Positions 42,131 through 51,059 of a DNA stretch of 64,000 nt are shown here, piece after piece (position 1 is the stretch's first letter; each line of letters begins with the position of its first letter). The notes under the pieces were generated by a model that was not told the DNA's origin, did no database searches, and saw only the letters and a list, made by a program, of their open reading frames with translations. Source of the DNA: Paraburkholderia caffeinitolerans (lineage in GTDB: Bacteria; Pseudomonadota; Gammaproteobacteria; Burkholderiales; Burkholderiaceae). The stretch covers positions 248,001-312,000 of the forward strand of contig NZ_CADIKL010000001.1 of assembly GCF_902859945.1 (NCBI RefSeq), read 5' to 3'. A program made the translations under genes and the position numbers.

Positions 42131-42970
42131 TCACGTTCCCCGCGCGAACAACGCCCGCTTCATCCGCTGCAACGCGCCATACGGCGTCACGAAGTGCAGC
42201 AGACTCTTCCCGATCCCCGCCCAGTCACGCCAGTTCAGCACGTTCAGATACCGCGCCTGCAAACGCAGCGTGGAGGTAATCTGCCGCCGCCGCTTCGTCG
42301 CGCTGATGCCGCCTTCATTGAGCTCGTAGTAAAGCCCGAGTTCAGGCAGATTCGCGCAGTCATAACGCTCCATCAGACGCAAGAACAGATCGAGATCCTC
42401 AGCCGCCGGATACTGCACGCGATAATTTCCCACTGCCAACACCGCGTCAATTCTTAGCATCACTGAAGGATGCACGAGCGGCGAGCGCAGCATGCGCGTG
42501 CGGCGCAGCGTGCGCGCGTCGGCGGCGGGGCGCAGCATGAAGAGCGGTGCGCCGGCGCGGTTCACCACTTGCGTCCACGTGCCGAGCGCGGCGAGCCGCG
42601 GCTCCGCTTCCATTCGCGCGCGCTGCTTCGCAAGGCGCTGTGGCGCGGCGAGGTCGCCCGAATCGATGCGCGCCGCGTAGCGAAATCCACGTGCCGCAAG
42701 CGCTTGCACACCCGCTTCGAGCGCCCGCTCGATCCCGCCGTTTTGCGCCATGCGCAGCATCTCGATCCGCATGCCCGGCACGCTGGGCGTGACGATCGGC
42801 GGCGTGCTGCCGTCGTCGACGATGAGCGCGTAGACCGGCGCATCTTCCTCGAACGAGGCGAGCGTGCGCTCGACGTCGGCCTGACCATTGAAGGCGGGCA
42901 TCAGCACGGCCACGTCGGCGAGTGCGCCGATGCGTGCGTCGGCGGGCGCGGCAGCGGGGAAGTTCGTCAT
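42131..42970 (-). CDS. Glycosyltransferase, GT2 family
   Basis: 279 residues from ATG at 42970; the same frame is open further upstream but that part is antisense shadow of the flippase gene. GT-A features: VAVLMPAFNGQADVERTL, IVDDGST, GFRYAARIDSGDLAAPQRL (a D-x-D-like site) and EDLDLFLRLMERY (catalytic-base region). Starts on the stop of the flippase gene (ATGA overlap on the minus strand), so both act in one glycan pathway, separate from the 1-21572 locus. Confidence 0.85.
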   Translation of the reverse strand: MTNFPAAAPADARIGALADVAVLMPAFNGQADVERTLASFEEDAPVYALIVDDGSTPPIVTPSVPGMRIEMLRMAQNGGIERALEAGVQALAARGFRYAARIDSGDLAAPQRLAKQRARMEAEPRLAALGTWTQVVNRAGAPLFMLRPAADARTLRRTRMLRSPLVHPSVMLRIDAVLAVGNYRVQYPAAEDLDLFLRLMERYDCANLPELGLYYELNEGGISATKRRRQITSTLRLQARYLNVLNWRDWAGIGKSLLHFVTPYGALQRMKRALFARGT

Positions 42971-44229
42971 GAGGCCAATTTGAAGCGGATGTAATAGAAG
43001 TTCACGCAGGCCGCCGCAAGATAGCCGCACGCGAGCCCTACCAGCGCGCCGTAGGCGCCGAGGCGCGGGATCGCCACGAGGTTCACGGCGAATGCCACCG
43101 CGAGCGCGAGCAGCCATTTGGCGAGCAGCACGAACTTCGCCTGATATTTGAGCACGACGAGATTGCCGATCGCCTCGATCCCGGCTGGCAGAGAAAGCCA
43201 CACGGCCCAGCGGAAAATGCCGATCGCCTCCGCATAATCCGGTCCGAACACATGGCCGATGATGAAGCCCGCGAGCGCGTCGAGCACGATTGCGCCCGCA
43301 ACCATCAGCGCGGCCGTCATGGCGAAGAGGCGCACGAGGTTGCGGCGCAGTTGCGCGGTCTGCTGCACGCGATAGACGAAGGCGGGCGCGATCGTCTGCG
43401 AGAGCATGAGCGCGAGCGTGATCCAGTTTTCGTTGAGCTGCTGCGCGGCCGAGTAGCGGCCGAGGTCGGCGAACGAGATGGTGCGCTCGAGCATGAGCCG
43501 GTCGAGCTTCAGGAACAGGTACATGCAGATGAGCCCGAGCCAGAACACGGTGCCCGCGGTCGCGAAATGCTTGAGGAGTGCGCGGTCCACGTGCCAGCCG
43601 AGCTTGCCACCGTGCTGGCGCCGGTAGTAGAGCATGAGCGCCGCGCCGATGGCCGCCGATTCGAGCGCCCAGAGCCAGCCGAAGCTGGCGGGCGCGAAGG
43701 CCGCGCGCGCGAGCAGGAACACGAGCAGCGCCTTGACCACGGCGGTGCTCATGCTCGCGAGCAACTGCGGCTTGCTGTACGTCATGCTCTGCAGCCACGC
43801 GTTGATCACGCCGACGAACGGCTCGCGAAACAGCATGGTGACGGCGAGCCCGGCGAGCATTGCGCCCACGAGCGGATCGGTCACACCCAGCGCGATGCCG
43901 CCCCAGGTGACGAGCAGCGCAGCCGCCGAGACGCCGATGCGCAGCGCGAAGGCGCTCCCAAGCACCGTGCCCAGTTCCTCGCGAGGTTTGTTCACGATGG
44001 TCGGCACGAGAATTTCGGCGCCGCAGACCCAGGTGATGGGCGCGAGCACGAGCAGCAGCGTGTTGGCGTACTGCCACTTGCCGAACACGTCCGGCCCGAA
44101 ATAGCGCGCGAGCACGCCGCTGATGACGATGGCCACGGCGATCTGCGTGACGCGCTCGAGGCCGAGCCACACGATGTTGGCGACCGCGCGCATGACGTCG
44201 GGGTTCGCGTAGCGTTTGAAGCTCAGCAT
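42967..44229 (-). CDS. Wzx-type polysaccharide flippase (MOP superfamily)
   Basis: 420 residues from ATG at 44229 (MLSFKRYANPDVM). About 12 membrane spans, beginning with AVANIVWLGLERVTQIAVAIVISGVLARYFG, which fits Wzx/PST-type lipid-linked oligosaccharide flippases. It would transfer Und-PP-linked repeat units across the inner membrane. Co-transcribed with the downstream GT2 gene. Divergent from the phosphomannomutase gene across a 321-base region containing short tandem repeats. Confidence 0.8.
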   Translation of the reverse strand: MLSFKRYANPDVMRAVANIVWLGLERVTQIAVAIVISGVLARYFGPDVFGKWQYANTLLLVLAPITWVCGAEILVPTIVNKPREELGTVLGSAFALRIGVSAAALLVTWGGIALGVTDPLVGAMLAGLAVTMLFREPFVGVINAWLQSMTYSKPQLLASMSTAVVKALLVFLLARAAFAPASFGWLWALESAAIGAALMLYYRRQHGGKLGWHVDRALLKHFATAGTVFWLGLICMYLFLKLDRLMLERTISFADLGRYSAAQQLNENWITLALMLSQTIAPAFVYRVQQTAQLRRNLVRLFAMTAALMVAGAIVLDALAGFIIGHVFGPDYAEAIGIFRWAVWLSLPAGIEAIGNLVVLKYQAKFVLLAKWLLALAVAFAVNLVAIPRLGAYGALVGLACGYLAAACVNFYYIRFKLAS

Positions 44230-44550
44230 CGTGGGGAAGCACCTGTGGCGCGGTAGGCGCGCTGCACGCCCGGGCATGGGGCCGGGTCCGCCGGGGCCAG
44301 CGTGGCTTTTGTCGTCTGGAGGAAACAGCGAGGCATTAAAATAGGTGCGTAACCAGCGAGTAGCCGCAGCGGGTAGCCGATGCGTAGCGAATAAGTGACC
44401 AACGAGTAACCAACGAGTGACCAACGGCCGACGCCGGAAAACCGCAATTATAGTTGTAACGATTCCGACTTTTCGTAACCCTGGTCTCGCCAACTAGGTG
44501 AACCGTGTTACGAATACACCCCGACTTTCTATCGCACTGTGAGCCTCACC
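44230..44550. other. Divergent upstream region of flippase (-) and phosphomannomutase (+)
   Basis: 321 bases with no gene. It holds three 11-bp direct repeats (44394-44426) and degenerate relatives just upstream. An AT-rich stretch at about 44448-44480 (TTATAGTT) could contain the phosphomannomutase promoter. No operator recognised. Confidence 0.45.
44394..44426. repeat. Three tandem 11-bp repeats
   Basis: AGTGACCAACG, AGTAACCAACG and AGTGACCAACG follow each other without spacing; looser copies (AGTAGCCGCAG and similar) precede them from about 44350. They lie between divergent promoters. Confidence 0.75.
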
Positions 44551-45945
44551 ATGATTTCTCAATCGATTTTCAAGGCCTATGACATTCGCGGCGTTATCGG
44601 CAAGACGCTCGACACCGATACCGCACGCGCGATCGGTCAGGCGTTCGGCAGCGAAGTCCGTGCGCAGGGCGGCGACGCGGTCGTGATTGCACGCGATGGC
44701 CGTCTTTCGGGGCCTGATCTCTCGGCGGCGCTTGCCGATGGCCTGCGCGCCGCGGGCGTGGACGTCGTCAACGTGGGCATGGTGCCCACCCCGGTCGGCT
44801 ATTTCGCGGCCAGCGTGCCGCTCAAGCTCGCTTCGGGCGAGCGCAGCATCGACTCGTGCATCGTGGTCACGGGCAGCCACAATCCGCCCGACTACAACGG
44901 CTTCAAGATGGTCCTGCGCGGCAAGGCCATCTACGGCGAGCAGATCCAGGCGCTGTATCAGCGCATCGTCGACAAGCGTTTTGAGTCGGGCTCGGGCACC
45001 TATGCCGACTACGACATCGCCGATGAATACATCGCGCGCATCGTGGGCGACGTGAAGCTCGCGCGCCCGATGAAGATCGTCGTGGATACCGGCAACGGCG
45101 TGGCCGGCGCGCTCGCGCCGCGCCTGTTCAAGGCGCTCGGCTGCGAACTGGTCGAGCTCTTTACGGAAGTCGACGGTACCTTCCCGAATCACCATCCGGA
45201 CCCGGCGCACCCCGAGAACCTTCAGGACGTGATTCGCGCGCTCAAGGAAACCGATGCCGAAGTGGGCTTCGCGTTCGACGGCGACGGCGACCGCCTCGGC
45301 GTAGTCACGAAGGACGGCGAGATCATCTATCCGGATCGCCAGCTCATGCTGTTCGCCGAGGAAGTGCTCTCGCGCAATCCGGGCAAGCAGATCATTTACG
45401 ACGTGAAGTGCACGCGCAATCTCGCGAAGTGGGTGAAGGCGAAGGGCGGCGAGCCGCTCATGTGGAAGACGGGCCACTCGCTCGTGAAGGCGAAGCTGCG
45501 CGAAACCGGCGCGCCGCTGGCGGGCGAAATGAGCGGCCACGTGTTCTTCAAGGACCGCTGGTACGGTTTCGACGACGGCCTGTACACGGGCGCGCGCCTG
45601 CTCGAGATCCTGACGCGCGTGGCTGACCCGAGCAAGCTGCTCAATGACCTGCCGAATTCGCACTCGACGCCGGAGCTGCAGCTCAAGCTCGAAGAGGGCG
45701 AGAACTTCGCGCTGATCGCGAAGCTCCAGCAAAACGCGAAGTTCACGGGCGCCGACGACGTCATCACGATCGACGGCCTGCGCGTGGAATATCCGGATGG
45801 CTTCGGCCTCGCGCGCTCGTCGAATACCACGCCGGTCGTGGTCATGCGTTTCGAAGCCGACAACGATGTGGCGCTCGCACGCATCCAGGCCGATTTCAAG
45901 CGCGTGATTCTGGCTGAAAAGCCGGATGCGAAGCTGCCGTTCTAA
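44551..45945 (+). CDS. manB: Phosphomannomutase/phosphoglucomutase
   Basis: 464 residues from ATG 44551 (MISQSIFKAYDIRG); GTG 44539 would add four. Four-domain alpha-D-phosphohexomutase: TGSHNPPDYNGFKM with the phosphoserine, DGDGDRLGV metal loop, GEMSGHVFFKDRWYG sugar-binding loop and RSSNTTPVVVMRFEAD phosphate loop. Length equals AlgC-type enzymes that make both mannose-1-P and glucose-1-P, feeding GDP-mannose and UDP-glucose pathways for LPS and exopolysaccharide. Ends at a strong terminator. Confidence 0.93.
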   Translation: MISQSIFKAYDIRGVIGKTLDTDTARAIGQAFGSEVRAQGGDAVVIARDGRLSGPDLSAALADGLRAAGVDVVNVGMVPTPVGYFAASVPLKLASGERSIDSCIVVTGSHNPPDYNGFKMVLRGKAIYGEQIQALYQRIVDKRFESGSGTYADYDIADEYIARIVGDVKLARPMKIVVDTGNGVAGALAPRLFKALGCELVELFTEVDGTFPNHHPDPAHPENLQDVIRALKETDAEVGFAFDGDGDRLGVVTKDGEIIYPDRQLMLFAEEVLSRNPGKQIIYDVKCTRNLAKWVKAKGGEPLMWKTGHSLVKAKLRETGAPLAGEMSGHVFFKDRWYGFDDGLYTGARLLEILTRVADPSKLLNDLPNSHSTPELQLKLEEGENFALIAKLQQNAKFTGADDVITIDGLRVEYPDGFGLARSSNTTPVVVMRFEADNDVALARIQADFKRVILAEKPDAKLPF

Positions 45946-46022
45946 AGCTTCGGCACTTCGCTGACGTTTGATCTCTTTAACGTCCGCCTGATTCTGCGCT
46001 GACGCGCAAATTCAGAGCCCAA

Positions 46023-46063
46023 GCGGCGCCGCGCGGTACTCCCGCGCGGCGCCGCGTTGTTTT
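46023..46063 (+). terminator. Rho-independent terminator after the phosphomannomutase gene
   Basis: A perfect 14-bp stem (GCGGCGCCGCGCGG and its complement) with a five-base loop (TACTC) is followed by GTTGTTTT. It lies ~78 bases after the stop at 45945 and isolates this gene from the core-LPS genes. Confidence 0.8.
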
Positions 46064-46195
46064 CGGCACGGGCTGTCAGGGTGCGGACTCCCGCGCCCAT
46101 ATCCGCACTTTCTTCGCGCTTTTTCGCTTAACTTCGTGCGGCGCGCTAAAATTGCGGACCTTTTATTAACCTGTCCGTCTATTTCTGCCTTGAGC

Positions 46196-47191
46196 GTGCA
46201 AAAGATCCTCATCGTGCGCGTGTCGTCGCTTGGCGACGTCGTCCACAATATGCCCGCCATCGCCGATATCCGGCGGCGGTATCCCCACGCGCAAATCGAC
46301 TGGCTCGTCGAAGAAAGCTTCCAGTCGCTCGTCGAGCTCGTGCACGGCGTGCGCCGCGCGATTCCGTTTTCGCTGCGCCGCTGGCGCAAGGGGCTCTTCT
46401 CGGCGGCCAACTGGCGCGAGATCGGCGCGTTCCGCCGCGCGCTCGCGGCCGAGAAGTACGACCTCGTGATCGACTGCCAGGGGCTCATCAAGACCGCCTG
46501 GGTGGCGAGCTGGGCGCGCGGGCCGCTCGTCGGCCTCGGCAATCGCACCGACGGCGCGGGCTACGAATGGCCGGTGCGCCTGTTCTACAAGCGCTCCATC
46601 CGCATCGAGCCGCGCACGCACGTAGTCGAGCGCACGCGCCAACTGGTTGCGGGCGCACTGGAGCTGCCGCCGCCGCAGCCCACCGACGACATCGATTTCG
46701 GACTGGACACCTACCGCGCGGCGCAGGCGCTCGCGGCGGTCGGCCTGAATCTGCCGGTGCCCTATGTGGTGTTCGTGCACGCGACCTCGCGCGCCGACAA
46801 GCAGTGGCCCGATTCGCACTGGATCGAGCTGGGCCAGGCGCTTGTGCGCCGCGGCGCGTCGATCGTGCTGCCGTGGGGCAGCGAGGCCGAGCGCGCGACG
46901 AGCGAGCGCCTCGCGCGCGAGTTCGGCGAGGCGGCCATCGTGCCGCCCAGGCTCTCGCTGCCGGCCGTGGTCGGCTTGATCGACGGCGCGGCGGCCACCG
47001 TGGGCGTGGACACCGGCCTCGTGCATATTGCGGCGGCGCTCAAGCGCCCGACGGTCGAGTTGTACAATTTCGCGACCGCCTGGCGCACCGGCGGCTATTG
47101 GTCGCCGAAGGTCGTCAATCTCGGCACGGCGGGGCAGCCGCCCACGCTCGCGCAGGTGAAGGGCACGCTGGCGGGCTTCGGTCTGCTCTGA
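46196..47191 (+). CDS. waaC: ADP-heptose:LPS heptosyltransferase I
   Basis: 331 residues from GTG 46196 (the frame extends upstream; TTG 46190 is an alternative). GT9 fold: ILIVRVSSLGDVVHNMPAI at the N-terminus, DLVIDCQGLIKTAW, YVVFVHATSRADKQWP and GVDTGLVHIAAALKRPTVELYNF near the C-terminus, all WaaC hallmarks. Adds the first L-glycero-D-manno-heptose to Kdo of the inner core on the cytoplasmic face. It is followed by a Kdo hydroxylase and waaA, a core-LPS group. Confidence 0.92.
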   Translation: MQKILIVRVSSLGDVVHNMPAIADIRRRYPHAQIDWLVEESFQSLVELVHGVRRAIPFSLRRWRKGLFSAANWREIGAFRRALAAEKYDLVIDCQGLIKTAWVASWARGPLVGLGNRTDGAGYEWPVRLFYKRSIRIEPRTHVVERTRQLVAGALELPPPQPTDDIDFGLDTYRAAQALAAVGLNLPVPYVVFVHATSRADKQWPDSHWIELGQALVRRGASIVLPWGSEAERATSERLAREFGEAAIVPPRLSLPAVVGLIDGAAATVGVDTGLVHIAAALKRPTVELYNFATAWRTGGYWSPKVVNLGTAGQPPTLAQVKGTLAGFGLL

Positions 47192-47210
47192 TCAGGCCGC
47201 GGCGCCTGAA

Positions 47211-47270
47211 GTCACATTAGGTCACATTAGGTCACGTTAAGTCGCATCAGGTCGCATTAAGGCACGTCAA
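47211..47270. repeat. Six tandem 10-bp repeats
   Basis: Units GTCACATTAG, GTCACATTAG, GTCACGTTAA, GTCGCATCAG, GTCGCATTAA and GGCACGTCAA run without gaps between waaC and the Kdo hydroxylase gene. The 10-bp period equals roughly one helical turn, and divergence rises to the right. Confidence 0.85.
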
Positions 47271-47354
47271 GGCGCGCCACGCGGCGTGCGCGGTATAAGG
47301 GTCGGCGCCCGGCATCCCGCCGGGCAACCCGATCCATCGCTTCCAGGGGCGACC

Positions 47355-48239
47355 ATGAACGAATCCCAGATCATCGAAATCACTTCCGCCGACTGGCACG
47401 GCCAATATCTTTCGCAGCCGCGCGAGACGCTGCTCGATGCCGTCGAGCAGGGCAAGGTCCTGTACTTCCCGAAGCTCGAGTTTCCGGTCGAAGGCGGTGA
47501 GCGCGCGTTGCTCGATCCGGCGATCGCCGATCCCAAGCGCAAGAACATCAGTCTCGACCCGAACGGCGGCGCGCTGCGCGGCGTGCTGGGCGACATGGTC
47601 ACGCAGTCGGCGGTGCGCGCGATGGTCGCGCGCTATCAGACCTGCGCGCGCACGCTCGTCGACGGACTCTTTCCCGAGTACACCGGCAAGCTGCGGGTCG
47701 CGCCCACGAGCCTGCGCCTGCATCAGGTGGAAACGCGCCAGACCTCGTGGCGCAAGGACGATTCGCGCCTGCACGTGGACGCGTTTCCGTCGCGGCCGAA
47801 CTATGGCGAGCGCATCCTGCGCGTGTTCACCAACGTGAACCCCAACGGCACGCCGCGCGTGTGGCGCGTGGGCGAGCCGTTCGAGGACATGGCGCGGCGC
47901 TTCCTGCCGAACATCAAGCCGCAGATGCCGGGCTCGGCCTGGCTGCAGAACCTGCTGCACATCACCAAGTCGCCGCGCAGCGAGTACGACCATCTGATGC
48001 TCAATCTGCACGACAGCATGAAGGCCGATCTCGACTATCAGAAGACGGCTCCGCAGGAGACCATCAACTTTCCGCCGGGCTGCGTGTGGGTGTGCTTCTC
48101 CGACCACGCGTCGCATGCGGTCATGTCCGGCCAGTTCATGATGGAGCAGACCTTCTTCCTGCCCGCGAAAGACATGGTGCACCCGGAGTGGGCGCCGCTC
48201 GGCATTCTTCAGCGCATCAAGGGCAAGGAGCTCGTTTGA
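47355..48239 (+). CDS. kdoO: Kdo hydroxylase (Fe(II)/2-oxoglutarate-dependent, KdoO-like)
   Basis: 294 residues from ATG 47355, with AGGGGC upstream. Sequence features include RLHQVETRQTSWRKDDSRLHVDAF (an H-x-D iron site), RVFTNVNPNG, and CFSDHASHAVMSGQF, which would supply the distal histidine. The position between waaC and waaA, and the overall sequence, fit the Burkholderia Kdo 3-hydroxylase that converts the outer Kdo to D-glycero-D-talo-octulosonic acid (Ko). Ko is more acid-stable and changes core charge. No membrane span seen. Confidence 0.82.
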   Translation: MNESQIIEITSADWHGQYLSQPRETLLDAVEQGKVLYFPKLEFPVEGGERALLDPAIADPKRKNISLDPNGGALRGVLGDMVTQSAVRAMVARYQTCARTLVDGLFPEYTGKLRVAPTSLRLHQVETRQTSWRKDDSRLHVDAFPSRPNYGERILRVFTNVNPNGTPRVWRVGEPFEDMARRFLPNIKPQMPGSAWLQNLLHITKSPRSEYDHLMLNLHDSMKADLDYQKTAPQETINFPPGCVWVCFSDHASHAVMSGQFMMEQTFFLPAKDMVHPEWAPLGILQRIKGKELV

Positions 48240-48312
48240 AGCCGGGCTTGAATCTCATCGCGGGTACGATCTATCCGATGGCGCGCATGGCGTCTTGCGT
48301 CGCGGAGGCCCG

Positions 48313-49671
48313 ATGCTGAGGGCCGTTTATCGCACGGTCTGGTGGCTGATTGCGCCGCTCGCGGTGCTGCGTCTTTTCATTCGCTCGCGGCGCGAGCGCG
48401 GCTATCGCGAGCATATCGGCGAGCGTTTCGGTTTTGGCATCGGGCGCGTGCCCGAGGACGACGCGCCGCTCATCTGGGTGCATGCGGTATCCGTGGGCGA
48501 GACGCGCGCGGCGCAGCCGCTTGTCGACGCGCTGCTGGCGGCGCGTCCTGACGCGCGCATCCTGCTCACGCACATGACGCCCGGCGGGCGCGCGGCGGGC
48601 GAGCAACTGTTCGGCAATCGCGTGCTGCGCTGCTATGTGCCGTACGACATGCCGCATGCCGTGCGGCGCTTTCTGCGTGCATGGCGTCCGTCGCTCGGTC
48701 TCGTGATGGAGACCGAGGTGTGGCCGACGCTCATCGACGAATGCAAGCACGCCGACGTGCCGCTCGTGCTCACGAACGCGCGCATGTCCGCGCGCTCGTT
48801 CAAGCGCGCGGCGAAGTTCGGCGCGCATGCGCGCGAGGTGTTTGGCGGCTTTACGCGTGTGCTCGCGCAAAGCCCATCGGATGCCGAGCGCCTGAGCGCG
48901 CTGGGCGCACGCAACGTGAGCGTGCTCGGCAATCTGAAGTTCGATATGGCGAGCCCTGCCGCGGTGGTGGCGCGCGGGCGCGACTGGCGCCGCGCGATCG
49001 GCGCGCGGCCCGTGTGGGTGGCGGCGAGCACGCGCGAAGGCGAAGAGGAATTGGTGCTGCAGGCGTTCGCGGCGCTTAACGGGGAAAATGCGGTGGAAGA
49101 CGCATTGCTGATTCTCGTGCCGCGCCATCCGCAGCGCTTCGACGAGGTGGCCGAGCTTGTCGCGCGCAAAAATCTCAAGCTGGAGCGTCGTTCGCGGTGG
49201 GCTCCAACCCCGACGCCGACTGCCTCGAACGTGGGCTCCGCCGCGCCGCATGAAGGCGTGCGCGCGTTGCCGCAGGACGTGAACGTGCTGCTCGGCGATT
49301 CGATGGGCGAGATGGGCGCGTACTACGCCGCCGCCGATCTCGCGTTCATCGGCGGGAGTCTTTTGCCGCTGGGCGGCCAGAATCTGATCGAGGCGTGCGC
49401 GGTGGGCGTGCCCGTGCTGATCGGTCCGCACGTGTTCAACTTCACCCAGGCCACCGCCGATGCCGTGGCGGCCGGCGCTGCGTTGCAGGTCCAGGATCCC
49501 GCCGATCTCGCGCGCACGCTGCGCGAGCTCTTCAACGACAAGCCACGCCGCGTGTCCATGGCCGCCGCGGCCGCGGCGTTCGCGGCGCGCCATCGCGGCG
49601 CCACTGCGCGCACGGTCGATGTGCTCGCGACGCTGTTGCCCGAGCACGCATCGGCGTCGCTCGATCTCTGA
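48313..49671 (+). CDS. waaA: 3-deoxy-D-manno-octulosonic acid (Kdo) transferase
   Basis: 452 residues from ATG 48313. N-terminal membrane anchor (VYRTVWWLIAPLAVLRLFI), then PLIWVHAVSVGETRAAQPL, LLTHMTPGGRAAGEQLF, METEVWPTLIDEC and GGSLLPLGGQNLIEACAVGVPVLIGPHVFNF, all WaaA (KdtA) signatures. It transfers Kdo from CMP-Kdo to lipid IVA at the inner membrane. About 30 residues longer than the ~420 typical of E. coli, mostly from a low-complexity insertion at the WAPTPTPTASNV stretch. Confidence 0.93.
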   Translation: MLRAVYRTVWWLIAPLAVLRLFIRSRRERGYREHIGERFGFGIGRVPEDDAPLIWVHAVSVGETRAAQPLVDALLAARPDARILLTHMTPGGRAAGEQLFGNRVLRCYVPYDMPHAVRRFLRAWRPSLGLVMETEVWPTLIDECKHADVPLVLTNARMSARSFKRAAKFGAHAREVFGGFTRVLAQSPSDAERLSALGARNVSVLGNLKFDMASPAAVVARGRDWRRAIGARPVWVAASTREGEEELVLQAFAALNGENAVEDALLILVPRHPQRFDEVAELVARKNLKLERRSRWAPTPTPTASNVGSAAPHEGVRALPQDVNVLLGDSMGEMGAYYAAADLAFIGGSLLPLGGQNLIEACAVGVPVLIGPHVFNFTQATADAVAAGAALQVQDPADLARTLRELFNDKPRRVSMAAAAAAFAARHRGATARTVDVLATLLPEHASASLDL

Positions 49672-49724
49672 GCTTGCTGCGCGCGGAAGCGGTTAGCGCG
49701 TCCGCCCGCGTTTGCTCAAGAGGT

Positions 49725-50360
49725 TCAACTCGTCAGCAGTCCCTGCTTTTCAATAAACGCGATCACCTGATCGAGGCCTTCGAGCGCTTTCAGGTTGCAC
49801 ATCACGAACGGCCGCTCGCCGCGCATTTTCTTCGCATCCGAGGCCATCACGTCGAGATTCGCGCCCACGAACGGCGCGAGATCGGTCTTGTTGATGACGA
49901 GCAGGTCCGACTTCGTGATGCCCGGGCCGCCCTTGCGCGGAATCTTCTCGCCGCCCGCCACATCGATCACGTAGATCGTGAGGTCCGAAAGCTCGGGGCT
50001 GAAGGTGGCCGCCAGGTTGTCGCCGCCCGACTCGATAAAGACGATGTCCGCGTCGGGAAAACGCGTGAGCATCTGGTCGACGGCTTCGAGGTTGATCGAC
50101 GCATCTTCGCGGATCGCCGTGTGCGGGCAGCCGCCCGTCTCCACGCCCATGATGCGCTCGGCGGGCAGGGCGCCCGCTACCGTCAGCAGGCGCTGATCTT
50201 CCTTCGTGTAGATGTCGTTGGTGATGGCGACGAGGTCGTAGCGCTCGCGCATCGCCTTGCAGAGCATTTCGAGCAGCGTGGTTTTGCCGGAGCCCACCGG
50301 GCCGCCTACGCCGACGCGCAGCGGCGGCAGCTTCTTCGTGCGTTTGGAGTGCGAATTCAT
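49725..50360 (-). CDS. ureG: Urease accessory GTPase UreG
   Basis: 211 residues. [19 protein letters not shown]-loop, [17 protein letters not shown] (Cys-Pro-His metal site), [16 protein letters not shown] and [13 protein letters not shown] (NKxD) are complete. GTP hydrolysis by UreG drives Ni2+ delivery into urease with UreD/UreF/UreE. Last gene of the ureDABCEFG operon, 18 bases after ureF. Confidence 0.97.
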   Translation of the reverse strand: MNSHSKRTKKLPPLRVGVGGPVGSGKTTLLEMLCKAMRERYDLVAITNDIYTKEDQRLLTVAGALPAERIMGVETGGCPHTAIREDASINLEAVDQMLTRFPDADIVFIESGGDNLAATFSPELSDLTIYVIDVAGGEKIPRKGGPGITKSDLLVINKTDLAPFVGANLDVMASDAKKMRGERPFVMCNLKALEGLDQVIAFIEKQGLLTS

Positions 50361-50378
50361 GGTTCGTGCGATACAAAA

Positions 50379-51059
50379 CTAGGAACGGAACAGCCGCGAG
50401 TACTGCGATTCGTGTCTCGCGGAAAGAATGCCGAGCTGCGGCGCGAAGGTGTTGAGCGAATCAGGCGGTGTGGCGCGCGCGCGCGCGACTGCGCTTTCGA
50501 TGGCCGGCCGTAGCGCGACCACGATGCGTTGCCCCGCGACTTGCCCGAGCGGCACCGCCTTGAGCGCGGCGGCAACCTGGTTTTCGACCCAGCTGAACGC
50601 ATAGGCCGCAAGCGTGGCGTCGGCGGAGGCGTCGTGCGCGAAGGCCGCGAATGCAAACGCGGTGGGCTGCGCGATGGGCGTCATGCATTCGAGCGTCTCG
50701 CGGCGCGCGGCGTCGCCCCATTCGAGCTGGGCGCAAAGCTGGCGCAGCGACCAGCCCATTTGCGACGTCTCACGGCGCAACTCCGCCGATTCGCGGCTCG
50801 CGACGAATTCCTCGTTCGCTTCGATCAGCGCGTGGGCGTCGTGCGTGCGCCAGCGTTCGAGCTGATGCGCGATGAACGGCAGCTCGCCTGGCGCGAGCAC
50901 GTTCGCGAGGCCGCCCGCGATCCAGTGCGCGGCGTCATCGGCGTTGGCGACGAGCCCGGCGTCGATGGCTGCTTCGAGCCCCTGCGAATAGCTGAACGCG
51001 CCGATCGGCAGCGCCGGCGAAGCGAGATGCAGCAGCGCGGTGAGTTCAGCGATGTTCAT
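50379..51059 (-). CDS. ureF: Urease accessory protein UreF
   Basis: 226 residues from ATG at 51059 ([20 protein letters not shown]); the frame continues upstream only as shadow of the ureE histidine tail. [20 protein letters not shown] and a C-terminal [12 protein letters not shown] are characteristic. It acts as the activator/GTPase-regulating partner in the UreD-UreF-UreG complex. Its start lies 14 bases inside ureE. Confidence 0.95.
   Translation of the reverse strand: MNIAELTALLHLASPALPIGAFSYSQGLEAAIDAGLVANADDAAHWIAGGLANVLAPGELPFIAHQLERWRTHDAHALIEANEEFVASRESAELRRETSQMGWSLRQLCAQLEWGDAARRETLECMTPIAQPTAFAFAAFAHDASADATLAAYAFSWVENQVAAALKAVPLGQVAGQRIVVALRPAIESAVARARATPPDSLNTFAPQLGILSARHESQYSRLFRS

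Noticed and set aside
42970..44242. Upstream extension of the GT2 frame through the flippase gene
   Set aside because: The residues are arginine/alanine-rich with no family similarity, while the overlapping frame encodes a normal 12-span flippase.
47211..47270. CRISPR-like array
   Set aside because: Ten-base gapless units with no spacers are simple tandem repeats.
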